A stretch of 64,000 nt of DNA from Chrysoperla carnea (Eukaryota > Arthropoda > Insecta > Neuroptera > Chrysopidae): assembly GCF_905475395.1 (NCBI RefSeq), contig NC_058339.1, positions 72,692,520-72,756,519 of the forward strand, given 5' to 3'. Within the stretch, counting starts at the first letter, position 1. Each line of letters starts with the position of its first letter. The translations under genes were made by a program, and so were the position numbers. This document shows positions 10,461 to 20,893 of the stretch, in pieces. Under the pieces are notes generated by a model. It was not told the origin of the DNA, made no database searches, and worked only from the letters and a program-made list of their open reading frames with translations.

Positions 10461-12002
10461 TTAACACGATATTTCATTATATAAATAATCTCTTAGACTT
10501 TCTTTACTGATTTTTGTTGTTATGAATTCTTTCGCTTGTTTCTTTGAAAATTTGTTGTCATTAAAATATTTACATAAATCATCTGCGTACGATTCCCATG
10601 TACAACTTGGACAGGCATTGACATAACATGGATGTGATCCAGGAGGTTTGGGCCAATTTTCATCATCTATTTGACTGTTATCATTTACATTAGTGGGTGC
10701 AGGGAAAACAGTGTTGTAACTACTGCTTGGCGTTTTGCTACTATTACTAGCATTTGTCATTTTTTCTTCCCACTCAGATTTGCAATCACATGCTGTAGAC
10801 GTCCGACAGGATTTTATGGTTGATTTATTCTTTGAATCGCTAGCGTCTGTTTGTTCTTCGTATTGAGAACTGTTATCTTTCAAGCAAGGAGGCTTTTTAG
10901 ACTTTTGTTGTGTCTTTCCTTTGCAAGTACATGGAATAGAATTCGATTTAACTGGGATAAGAGGACTAGTTTCTTTTGGTTTAATTGTAGGTTTACTAGG
11001 CTCTGGAGGAGGAGCAGCTTCAAAAGACTCTGGTGGTGATTCACAACACGTAAATACCGACGATGTAGTGTTGATAGAATTTACTGAATTCGATTTAGAT
11101 TGTTGGCAAGCAGGTTTACAACGGCATTTGCTTTTCTTTTTACAGCATTTAGATTTATTTTTTTTCTCACAACAACATTCTTGCGGAACTAAATTCGATT
11201 TGGATTCTTGGCAAGCAGGCTTACAACGGCATTTGTTTTTCTTTTTACAACATTTCGATTTTGATTTTTTTTCTTCACAACAACAGGATGATTTAGATGA
11301 TTTTTTTTCACAACCACATTTTGACTTGCCACAGCATTTTTTTCTCGGAGGACATACTGGAGGAGGATCTTTTTTTTTACAGCATTTTGAGCCACCGGAA
11401 CAGCATGAGGATTTCGAAGATTTTTGGCTGGGACTTTTTGTTTTTTTTTTACAACACTTAGAAGATTTTTTTTTTGGTTTATAACAACTTTGAGACGATT
11501 TTTTTCTGCAACATTTGGAGCACGATGATTTCTTTTTAGGGACGCAGCATGGATCCATTTCTGGAGGTGGGTTTGATGGAGGTGGAGGACATGACGGCTT
11601 TTTTTTACAACATTTGGAACAACTTTTCTTTTTTTTGGGAGGGCATGGTGGAGGTTGTGATACGCAACATTGCGCAACCACTATCTCTGACGGTCCATAA
11701 TTAGAAGTAAACTCTTCCCCTAAGTTACAATATACACTTGGAACTGGTTTAGGTTTTATAGGATCGCAATTTTCACATGACTCAAAATACAAATGATGCG
11801 GACATGCCCCTGGTTTACCGACACATGTTAATTCTTCCTCGTCACCAGAACAATTAGGTAGATCTTCACCGGGACTATCAGGGGTTTTTTTACTATAACA
11901 ACACGATGATTTTGTTTTTTTGGAACGACATGATGTAGTCGATTCGTTGTTTTGCACTGGAATTTTAGGAAAATCTCGATTATTATTTATAAATTTATTC
12001 AT
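10461..12002 (-). CDS. Cys/Lys/Pro-rich protein with C-terminal oxidoreductase-like (OXLD1-type) domain
   Basis: Uninterrupted 513-codon frame, ATG at 12002. Residues ~20-110 are polar with scattered Cys. Residues ~110-310 are very rich in CC, CCKKK, CPPKKKK and SKSSCC motifs. They include a ~36-residue unit present twice in tandem (CCCEEKKSKSKCCKKKNKCR, then CCCEKKNKSKCCKKKSKCR). Residues ~310-450 are Ser/Thr/Pro-rich. The last ~60 residues carry HPCYVNACPSCTWESYADDL and KYFNDNKFSKKQAK, aligning with the Oxidored-like domain of the two smaller genes at 19325 and 25134; the usual CC pair reads CY here. The Cys-rich part recalls sperm structural proteins (SMCP, Mst-type), but that is inference. 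Function unknown. The composition rules out a chance frame, and the domain at the end of the frame confirms the strand. Confidence 0.82.
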   Translation of the reverse strand: MNKFINNNRDFPKIPVQNNESTTSCRSKKTKSSCCYSKKTPDSPGEDLPNCSGDEEELTCVGKPGACPHHLYFESCENCDPIKPKPVPSVYCNLGEEFTSNYGPSEIVVAQCCVSQPPPCPPKKKKSCSKCCKKKPSCPPPPSNPPPEMDPCCVPKKKSSCSKCCRKKSSQSCYKPKKKSSKCCKKKTKSPSQKSSKSSCCSGGSKCCKKKDPPPVCPPRKKCCGKSKCGCEKKSSKSSCCCEEKKSKSKCCKKKNKCRCKPACQESKSNLVPQECCCEKKNKSKCCKKKSKCRCKPACQQSKSNSVNSINTTSSVFTCCESPPESFEAAPPPEPSKPTIKPKETSPLIPVKSNSIPCTCKGKTQQKSKKPPCLKDNSSQYEEQTDASDSKNKSTIKSCRTSTACDCKSEWEEKMTNASNSSKTPSSSYNTVFPAPTNVNDNSQIDDENWPKPPGSHPCYVNACPSCTWESYADDLCKYFNDNKFSKKQAKEFITTKISKESLRDYLYNEISC

Positions 12003-12318
12003 TTTTTATTTTTTTTGGAACATTTTAAAAAAATTTTTATTTTTAAAAACAGGGCCAAAATTTTTTGTTATTTAATACATGATTGACACGTGAATTTATT
12101 CTTAAAAATTAATCATTTTAACTAATTTTAGTAATGACATCTGGTATTTTAAATTTCAAATATATCAAATAAGATTGCTTTGGCTTTTGTTTCCATAGAA
12201 ATGAATTCTTAAAATAATTAAAAAAATTCCTGTGAAGCTTACTTACATTTTGACGGAAAAATCTCATAACGAACGGACGTTTTCTTCGTTTTTATAACAC
12301 ATTACTCAAACCGGCACA

Positions 12319-12333
12319 CCCCCCCCCCCCCCC
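12319..12333 (+). repeat. Poly-C run (15 C)
   Basis: Homopolymer in an otherwise AT-rich intergenic stretch (12003-13090). Length may be unreliable in the assembly. Confidence 0.9.
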
Positions 12334-12372
12334 AAGTCTACAACGATACTTGCAGATCAGAAAATACATGAA

Positions 12373-12618
12373 ACAAGTGAAAACAAACAATTGACTGAGT
12401 TAATTGTTGAAATACCTGTATAGAAGGTATTGAATGTCTGTGCTTGCAATAGTTTTTTATAAATTAGAAAAGTTTAAAAAACCAACACAATTATGGCGGC
12501 CTGAGCCGCCATTTATTTAGTTTTTGAAGGTATTTTCTAGAATTTTTTTCGCTTAATTGTTTCACAAGACCACTAGTTGAAGCTACCTGCAAATTTTTAA
12601 TTCCCTGTCTTTTACAGT
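12373..12618 (-). repeat. Family A element, variant fragment
   Basis: Hairpin end CAATTGACTGAGTTAATTG, followed by the variant block shared with 841-1500: GCTTGCAATAG, AAAACCAACACAATTATGG, CAAGACCACTAGTTGAAGC. The rest of the element is missing. The remainder up to 13090 has no gene; 12870-12925 holds a short GC-rich segment with a CTGGG...CCCAG hairpin of unknown origin. Confidence 0.68.
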
Positions 12619-13090
12619 TTCGGGCACTGAAAAAAATGAAAATCGATGCTATGAAAGTTTTCATCAAAATCGATGCTATAGGTCAAAATTTAGAAATTTT
12701 GTCTTTTTCTTCTGGTTCAATTGAACCTAGTTCAATAAAATAAAACTAATAAAAGATAAATAATACTAATACTTCATAAGTTTGAGGCTAGAAATTTCGA
12801 AAATCACATTGCAAATCAATTATTCTGTAATTGAATCATGTACTTAATTCGTATAATGGAACGACGGCTGCAAAGAATGCCCCCGTGGTTCGCGGGATCC
12901 TGGGCTAGAACCCAGTGTTAAAGAGGGACCTGATCCTATATTTAATTATATCAAAAATGAGTTGTGGATGTTAGTTTCAAAATTAAAAATTTTTATTAAT
13001 TTTACTATAAATTTAATATAAAAAATATTACAATGGCTTCAATATTATACAATTTTTGAATATATGAATAATTGATTAATAAATTATATT

Positions 13091-16000
13091 TTACGTATAG
13101 AACATAAATACCGGAATTTGTCCTTTGTCCACATCTGTAACGCCTGTTCCAGTGGATGCAAACTGAAAAGTGATGGATTCACCATTAAAATCAAATGTAA
13201 CTTCACTTTCTCCTTTATGGCCACACCATGCATATGTATTTGGACGCTGTTTAAACAAAATCAAATATATATTTATTTTACAGTCTAATAAAATTAAATA
13301 GAATATCATTAATGCATCTGTAAGAAAAAATTAATGCATCTTTGAAATTTTCCACAGGCAGTAAACTCTTTGTAAAAAAAAGTCGACCTCTCAGGAGCCA
13401 AACCCCCTTCTTGCGGAATAGTTGGGGGTTTCAATCACTTTTTTACAAGTTACAAAAAAACTTTATTCGCTAGTTTAAGCGTGAAAGTGTAACAAACAAA
13501 CATGCTTACTTTCGCATTTATAATATATAGAGATAGAGAAGAGATTTTTTATAAACAAATAAAAAACTTCTGGTTGAATATCATCCTATCCCTTTTTACC
13601 CGCGAAAGCATCTCCAAAATACTTTCAAAGATTTCGAAAATTTCAAAATTTTTGCAATTTTCTAGAATTTTTTTTTTTTTTTGTTTTTCTAGAATGTTTT
13701 ACAAAAGCACTAGTTGAAGTTAATCTGAGAAAAACCAACACACTTTTTTTTATAGTTTTGGAGAAAATGGACACCAAAGTTTTTTCCTCGTTGCGCCCTC
13801 ACGGGTAAACAATGATGTTTACGAAAGAATGATTCAAATAAAAGTTGTTAATTTTTTTTAAAGCAATAACTTCTACTTTTAAACTTTTGTCCTATCTCTA
13901 ACAATTTTGAAGCTAGCAAGTAGAAAAGAAATGAAAATGTGTTCAAATATTCCGGCTAGAACTTTTAATTGAAATTTTTTTATTTGATGTACAGTTTTTT
14001 TGTTATTTGTATAAAACTGATTAAAACTCCCCAAAATGGGGGTTAGGTACGGCCTTGAGAGGTCGACTTTGTTTTACGAAGTGTTTACATTCTAATAAAT
14101 AACTGTGTAAAAATTTAAAAGATGCATTAATTTTTTTTCTTTTAAAAATTTTCGTTTTTTGATTATCTAACTCAGACTTAATAAGCATGGATAAATCCGA
14201 ATTAGACACTAAAAACGTTTAGAAATTCAAAGATATTCAGAGTTCCTAAAACTTGATCAAAGTTTCTAAGACTTATTAAGACTCATTCCTTCTTAAAATA
14301 TTTTTTCTATCAGGGTAACAAAGTGCAAAATATATTTAACTTGCCTTAATTACAACACTAGCCGTGTAATTAGTGTTCGATAAAATTTCGATGGGTTCCT
14401 TAAATCGTACATCATACGTTCGACACGAACCATTGGGCCTAAACGAAGTAGCATTTGATCCACACACTTCGTTCGTTTCCGTACGTAATATTTGTATATC
14501 TACATCAAATTTATTATCTTGGGCGGGTGAACTTACAGCACCATACAAACCAAATCCCACAACAAATATACGACGATTAACCATAAATCGAATTGAATCA
14601 CCTTCAGTAGTTCTTTTATCGTAATCCCAAATCACTTGATTTGCATGTCTAAATCGACTAACAGCTAGTTCTTTACCATATAAATTTTCACAATGTCGAG
14701 GTACATCTGAAAATTCTATAGAAGGTTTAGGATACGTTGTAAAATATGACATTAATTCTCCAATTTCATGATGAGTCAATAATTCACTTTGTACCGGACC
14801 AGAATGAAATTCTTCTAATGTCATCAATGGAAAACGTATTAATTTAAATGCTGAACCCAAAATTAAACGTTGATTGTCTGGTGATAAGGGTAATTGTTTT
14901 CGAGCACATTCAGCTTTTGTCCATGCTAAAACAGCTTCATACAACTTTGATTCTTCAATATGTAAAGTATCACGTTTTAATATCTAGAAAAGGGAAAAAT
15001 TTTGTAGAAAAATATCATAAGTTCTTAAACGACCCCACACGATTAGAAAGGAAAATGGCTTTCTGTGACCTTTCTTTTCCAAACCGCTCCCAAAATGTTC
15101 TTCGGATGGTTCTGACCAAAAGCTCTCAATAGCACTAAATTTTTTAACGAGTGGTTTTCGAGCTACAGGCCGTGAAAGCACACATATATTATAGTTATAG
15201 TATATGACTACCGTGTGTGATATGTATATGTGGGTTTGTGTATTGTTGTTTTATGTTGTGTTGTCTTGTTAGTTGGTGTGTTGTACGATGTATCGTTATT
15301 AAGATGGTAGTCACATTCTATAACTTTATGTGATCCGAATAACATTTTTGGGGCGGTTTTAAAAAGTTTTACAGAAAACCATTTTCATTGGAAATGTAAC
15401 CTGGGATGGATTAAGAAATTTGGCGTCCCAAGGCGGTTTCAAAGGTGACATGCCAGACGAAGATGAAGATAACTAAGAGTTGTCGGTGCCCGCCTGGATA
15501 TTCTTCAAAACTCTCATTGACATCTTAAAAGATGACGAGGGAAAAAATCATTAAAATAAATACATCCTCAAAACTGTTATCAGTTTTTCACCGATATTTT
15601 TCATCGATGTTTATCACATACAGTGTGTTTTTTTAAAACGGAAACGGAAATATGGATAAATATTTTTTATTATTGAGAATGACTCGGTCGTTAGCCAAGA
15701 TCGAAAACTGATTTAATATGGCCTTTACATTACAAACAACTTTAGTCGCATCAATGAGTGTTTTTACTCGGAAGTCCTAAATAGCAAAAATGGTACCTAG
15801 AGAATTTTAGGTTACCTTCACCCCCAACCACCTCAACTTTGAAATTTCAAATGGCATCCCCTTACCTTGTGATTGGTTCTTAAGATAGACTGCACAGAAA
15901 ATGGAAAGTGTGAATTCCATGTCTACATTCCATGTAGACATTTTATACGCAAGTTATCTACAGCGAATATGATAACTTTGTGGTCCTTGGAAACAACAAA

Positions 16001-16966
16001 ATCACTGTTGTTCTTGATATCGAAAAAGGATTGGATTCTCTGCCAACAGTCTAATTTAGTCTTGCAGTGTTCTGAAAAACAATTCTAGAAGAACGAGTTA
16101 GTCTGAAAAACTATATAACTATATTATAAAACCTACAATAATTAATTTTTCGAAAAAATGAAATTTTTAAAAATTTTACTCTGATTAATTCTGATAAAGT
16201 CTTACTCCTACTTCAGCTAATTTTTCATAAAATGTCTGATTAATTCTGAAAAAGTCTTCTAGTAGAGTCCAAAAACTTGTAATAATGCAGTCTTAATTTC
16301 AGAACACTGCAAGACTAAATTAGACTATTAGCAGAGAAATATTTCCACCAGGGATAAACCGATTTAAAATTTCAATGCATTTATTTTTCAGCTACTTACC
16401 TCAATTAAAGTATCCAAATCCAAATCAATAAAATCGTCAACTGCAAAAAATGCACTTGTTGCATTTCTATCAATATATTCCAAACACATGTCTGCTAATT
16501 CTGGTTCATCCAAGAACCTGGCTTGCATTAACAATAAAACCGCATGATGACTATCGATATTCTTTTTTAAATAATTCTCACAATATTTATTTAAAGCTGG
16601 TACATTGTATTTTTTTGCAATGTAAATTATTGGCATTACTATGTTTTGATCAATTTTTGCATCATCAGAGTAAATAAATTCCAAAAAAGCCAAAAATGCT
16701 AATGGTTCAACATCAGGTAATTCTATTTCGTTCGATTTTGTTGCTAAACTGCCAAAAAACATTGTTTCAAAGACATCACTAGCGGCTACTAGTACCAATT
16801 TGTGTGCAGGAATTCGATGTTGTTTCTCTTTTCCCACAATAAAATAAACATCTGAAAATTTTTCATTATTAAAAAGAAAACTAAAACGTTTTCTGATTGT
16901 TTCTTTTGTAGGTTGCCACTTTTCAATAACTGATTTATTTGATTTGTTTATTAAATCTACATCCAT
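13091..16966 (-). CDS. BTB-BACK-PHR domain protein (BTBD1/2/3/6-like), 3 exons
   Basis: Exons 16966-16400, 14983-14345 and 13246-13091 give 189+213+51 = 453 aa, with both junctions in phase 0. The BTB domain (~28-135) has FSDVYFIVG, IPAHKLVLVAASDVFETMF and EFIYSD. BACK (~140-245) follows. The PHR domain (~302-451) is split over exons 2 and 3, from FMVNRRIFVVGFGLYGAV to the closing GQIPVFMFYT, a typical family C-terminus. Such proteins are adaptors for Cullin-3 ubiquitin ligases, and insect members act in neuronal and other contexts. Intron 2 uses a GC donor (AAG|GCAAGT at 14344-14343); the nearby GT would break the frame. Intron 1 holds a foldback repeat and intron 2 a family A fragment. Which BTBD paralogue it matches is not decidable by eye. 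Confidence 0.92.
13660..13915 (-). repeat. Family A fragment in intron 2 of the BTB-BACK-PHR gene
   Basis: Contains ATTTTCTAGAAT, CAAAAGCACTAGTTGAAG, GGACACCAAAGTTTT and GGGTAAACAATGATGTTTAC blocks found in the copies at 841 and 3441. Both ends are lost. Confidence 0.6.
14343..14344 (-). other. Non-canonical GC splice donor
   Basis: On the minus strand the exon ends ATTAAG and the intron starts GCAAGT, the classic strong GC-donor context. The exon 3 acceptor is TTTAAACAG before CGTCCAAATAC. Splicing here joins VVIK to RPNTYAWCG in frame and completes the PHR domain. The GT four bases on would shift frame. Confidence 0.85.
16036..16346. mobile_element. Foldback element in intron 1 of the BTB-BACK-PHR gene
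   Basis: The arm near 16036-16080 (AGTCTAATTTAGTCTTGCAG, TGTTCTGAAA) is repeated as its reverse complement at ~16300-16346 (TTTCAGAACACTGCAAGACT, AAATTAGACT). The ~220-bp loop contains two ATTAATTCTGA-AAAGTCT motifs (16193, 16241). Non-coding. Confidence 0.65.
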
Positions 16967-19324
16967 TTTAAACTAAAAGTATTAATTGACAAATTAATAG
17001 TAAATTTAACTTATTACAAAATGAAATATAATTTACGGCAATCGAAAATAATCAACTAAAAAATGTCAAACCCGGTTGTCGTTAAATAAATAAATAAATA
17101 TTAAAAAGTATCAGGGATTAGGATAATATAAAAGACGGGTATTCTAATCCTGCGTGTAGCATGATGGGAAATGTGTCCAGCGTTTGACTACTATATTTTA
17201 TCTTTGCATATTAAGGGGTTATAGTCTTTTGAAGATTATCGACATTTTTTTAAACAAAGTATTTTCTATGTTGTCCTCAATAAAATGACCTGAAAATTTG
17301 CATGCATGTTCAAAATGATGTTACAAAGGGCTAAAAACTTAAATTTTGTAACTTTTAATGATAAAAAAAAAATTTTAATTTATTTAACGATCCTATGTGA
17401 GGTTATTATTTTTTGTTAATATTTTAAATTCGTGTTTATAAAATGTGAAAACTCTTTAGCCCTTCTAAATACAATTTGTAATATGAATAAGCATTTTTTT
17501 ATTAAAAATTTCGATAGGAGGTTAGTGGCCCATGCTCGAGCATCGCGCCTCGAAGCAATGGTTCAGAGCACCTAGCCAAATAGACCCTTAATGTAAGTTA
17601 AGTTTGCTTAAAATTATTTTTAATTCTATATTCAATTAGGCCAGACCTTAGTTACAAATAAATTTTTTATTAAAAATATTGATCGGATACCGACTTGCAT
17701 TTTTATATGATATGTAAGTTATAATTTGAGTCAATTTTTACTCAAATTGGGTCAGATCTGTAATTTTCAATTGATCATATAAAATTTCATACGTGAAAAC
17801 AGTAACCTGATTTATTTTCCCTAAGATTTAGCAGGTAGCTTTATATTAAAAACTTGGTTTTTATGGGGTTAGTTTTTTATAAAATAGAATTATTTTAAAA
17901 TTTTTAAATTTATGTAGAAATTTATTATTTATTTATTTAAATTTATATGTAAGAGTAGATTATTCGATCGGATTTCGACTTAAATTTTAATGTAAGTTAT
18001 GATTTTAAATCAGACCAGATAAAAAATTTGCATTTTGCACAAAATACTTTCAAAAAGGTTCGTTTCCATAATGTCAAAATGTAGGTAGCTTTATATACAT
18101 GTTTTTTTCTCGACGCCAGATGTCAGAAATAGGAAAAAAACATGGCCGCGCCCTTATGAACAAGAAATATCGTTACCCCTTAACTGTCAACTAAAATAAA
18201 TATTTTTATTATATTTTATGGATATCTAAAGTATTCTTAATACTAAGAACAAATAAATTTTTAGTTCTCTGGTTGCACCGTTCTTTAGCAAGAATGTGAA
18301 GACGTAAGGAAATAAATGTTTTCAAAACTTTCTCGCGTATTTTGTGGCATTCAGGAAAGGGAATGTTTAACAGCATTCCTGAATAATTCTTGTTTAAAGC
18401 TCATTAACATTCTGCAGATGCAATAATGATTTTCCATAGCTAGTGAAAACTTTTTCATAAGTTGATATACTGCCTCATTAGGATGCTTTAAGTGGCCGCG
18501 ATTTATTACATCTGTACTGCCAACTGTCAAAGCTTGCATTTGATAAAGGTATTGGAGAATTAATTACTCTTTCACATACTTCGGAATCAGAGGACGGTGT
18601 TTCATCCAAACAATGAAGCTCTTTAATTTTTTTAACAAAGAAATTCGAATATATTATTGTTATTTTTATATATATTCGAATAATAAAATAAATAAATTAA
18701 AAAATATATTTATTATTATGGGGGCCGGTTAGTATGGAAGTACTTTAATTGACAGTCAGTTAGTATGGCGGGCGCCCTCTTGGCAGCGCAACCGCATGAT
18801 TGATTAAAATACCTGGTCTTTTCAGATTTTCTGAGGATTATGTGAATGAACGTAATCACAGGGTTAATCAAAAAGTCAACACAACCCGCAGACCCGTGCT
18901 AAGCTCAGAGCGCCCCCTAAACTTTGAAAAGGAGCCTAGTTTCCCCACTGGTCATGGCCATCCCGTGGATCATTGAATGAAAAGGGGAATACTATTAATT
19001 TTTACTAAAAAAACTTAAATAATATTCTGGTCACGCTAATTATCTACTTCTCCTCTTAATGTGAGACTCACGCTTAACCCACGATATCCTTTTCGAGCAA
19101 ATATATATATCAGACATCCCTAAAACCACATAAATTATGTTGTAGGGATCATGAAACGTATTTATAAAACATGCCTCCTCGTTGATCTTTGATAAAAAAT
19201 ACAAATATACAGTACATAAGTCGATATTTTACCGGGAAATAAGCGAGTGTCTTTAAAAATGAATTAGGTTCTCGGGTTTCAAACTAGAAAATAATTAAAC
19301 ATTTGAGTAAATACGACTAAAAAT
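16967..19324. other. Intergenic DNA with a degenerate duplicated block
   Basis: No supportable gene. Two related segments at about 17680-17850 and 17960-18095 share GATCGGAT-ACCGACTT/TTTCGACTT, ATGTAAGTTAT, TCAGA and GTAGCTTTATAT motifs in the same order, so this is an old direct duplication. Between 18720 and 18980 the DNA is distinctly less AT-rich but has no open frame or RNA signature that I recognise. A 62-codon minus-strand frame (18351-18539) has no recognisable motif. Confidence 0.4.
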
Positions 19325-19645
19325 TTATTTGCATATACATTTCAGTTCGGTTAATAAAAACATTCTAAGATTTGGATCAGTAATTTTCTCCATAATTTGT
19401 TTTTGAGCTTCATCACCCCCATCTTGGAAATGTTTTGTTAGCTCTTCAGCGTACGCAATCCATACACAATTTGCACATCCTGACATACAGCATGTTGTAG
19501 GTTCCTCGGGAAACGCATCATCTGGTTTTTTTGTCACTTCTAATACTTCATCTTTATTGTTCGTCGAACAGACTTTAAATATTGTGCTATTCAAAATTGG
19601 TAATTTCCGATATTTAAATGAGATGTTACTGGTAATTTTATTCAT
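19325..19645 (-). CDS. OXLD1-like oxidoreductase-like domain protein (canonical copy)
   Basis: Single-exon 106-aa protein. Residues ~48-100 are an Oxidored-like domain (the family typified by human OXLD1): EEPTTCCMSGCANCVWIAYA, KHFQDGGDEA, ITDPNLRMFLLTE. The CC-x3-C-x2-C cluster and W-x2-YAEEL are the family hallmark, and the QDGGDEA segment closely resembles vertebrate OXLD1. This is therefore the most likely orthologue among the three copies in the window. The first ~30 residues are basic and Ser/Asn-rich, compatible with mitochondrial import. Biochemical function of the family is not established. It lies between the BTB-BACK-PHR gene and CCDC137 and shares strand with the other two OXLD1-like genes. 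Confidence 0.88.
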   Translation of the reverse strand: MNKITSNISFKYRKLPILNSTIFKVCSTNNKDEVLEVTKKPDDAFPEEPTTCCMSGCANCVWIAYAEELTKHFQDGGDEAQKQIMEKITDPNLRMFLLTELKCICK

Positions 19646-20893
19646 TCTCTTTTCAAGTCATATTGTATATTATTTTTCTTCAATCTGACACCTTATTTTG
19701 ACTTTGAATTTTGGCCACGTTCCAATATTCCTTACCAACTATATCGAATTTCGAATATGTGAAACTTAAATAATTTGTTAAGGTAATAGTGTATTCCACT
19801 ATTTTTGAAAAAGTACTTCAAAATGTTGATTTTGCTAATAAAAAGCCTCCAAAAATTTATTTCGGAAAAATACACACGCTTTCTTGCCAAAAACTTAAAT
19901 TTTTTAAACCTTTTTTAAACTGTCAAAAACGCGGGCATCCAATTTGATGACGTGATATGGGTATCACTATAAGAAATAACACAAATAAGTTTGACATATA
20001 TATTCATAGACATCTGATTATAATAAATATAAATACTTATTATCTATGTATATATTATACCCAGCTGTCTACACTGAACTAACTGATGGTCTATGACTCA
20101 TGCCGCTATGACATCACAGCAGGGCTTACCCGCGTTTTAGGTCACGTGATATACAGTTTAAAAATTACGATTTTTAATTTAAATATTTAAAAGAAAAAAG
20201 TGCTTTTATGACTCGAAATCAGAATATTTAAGATATTATTACATAAATTTTTACTTTTTTCAAATTTCATGATTTATTTTTGACTAACGATAATACCCTA
20301 TCGATGGTAAATGTAGTGCTGCTTTTTTCGAAAAAGGAGGTCTTCCAAATCTAATAGTTTTCGGTTTCTGTCAGATAATTAATGGTCATGCTTCATATGC
20401 TCGAGGGTTAAAATAAATTGTTAATTATAAAAAAAGCTAAAAAGTTCTTAAATTTAGATTCTCGTGATCTTGGATGGTCAATGAATCAAAATTTACCATT
20501 TTAAGAAAGTTTCATAATTAAATACCGATGAAACTATAGATAGACCACCTACTTTAAAAAATTTATGGAATTTTTGATTAATAATACAAAAAATTGAAAA
20601 CAAAGTACGCAACGACCGAGTGGACTAGACCTCGTCTAAGCGCCTTTTTCTCTGCTACCCTATTCACTCGAGTTTTACGTCATTAATACAAACGTTACGT
20701 TCTTGGCACAAACTTTTTAGAAAATTTTCAAACGTATGATTGAGAAATGTCAAATACACGTGGTTTTATTAATTTGAGGTTAGATTTATGTAATTTTCCC
20801 ATAATTCTGTAAATGGTTAATTTTTTTATTTGAAAATTTTCTATGACCACAAATTCATTGTAGAAGATAAATTTAATTAAGTTTTTGATAAAA
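19646..20893. other. Intergenic region between divergent OXLD1-like and CCDC137 genes
   Basis: The two flanking genes are transcribed away from each other, so both promoters should lie here. AT-rich. I see no TATA box in clear register, no open frame of interest and no family A copy. Confidence 0.4.

Noticed and set aside
11189-11677. Second minus-strand frame of 162 codons within the Cys-rich gene
   Set aside because: Frame-shifted shadow of the repeat region (Val/Lys/Asn-rich) with no domain; contained wholly within the 513-codon frame.
10851-11700. Plus-strand open frames rich in Gly, Phe and Leu opposite the Cys-rich gene
   Set aside because: They are the antisense of the Lys/Cys codon repeats; the minus-strand frame is longer and ends in a recognisable domain.
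12870-12925. GC-rich segment with two short hairpins and a B-box-like GGTTCTAGCCC on the minus strand
   Set aside because: The box is only a partial match and no cloverleaf can be drawn; left unclassified.
18351-18539. 62-codon minus-strand frame, possible transposon fragment
   Set aside because: No catalytic motif or terminal repeats seen; too short to assign.
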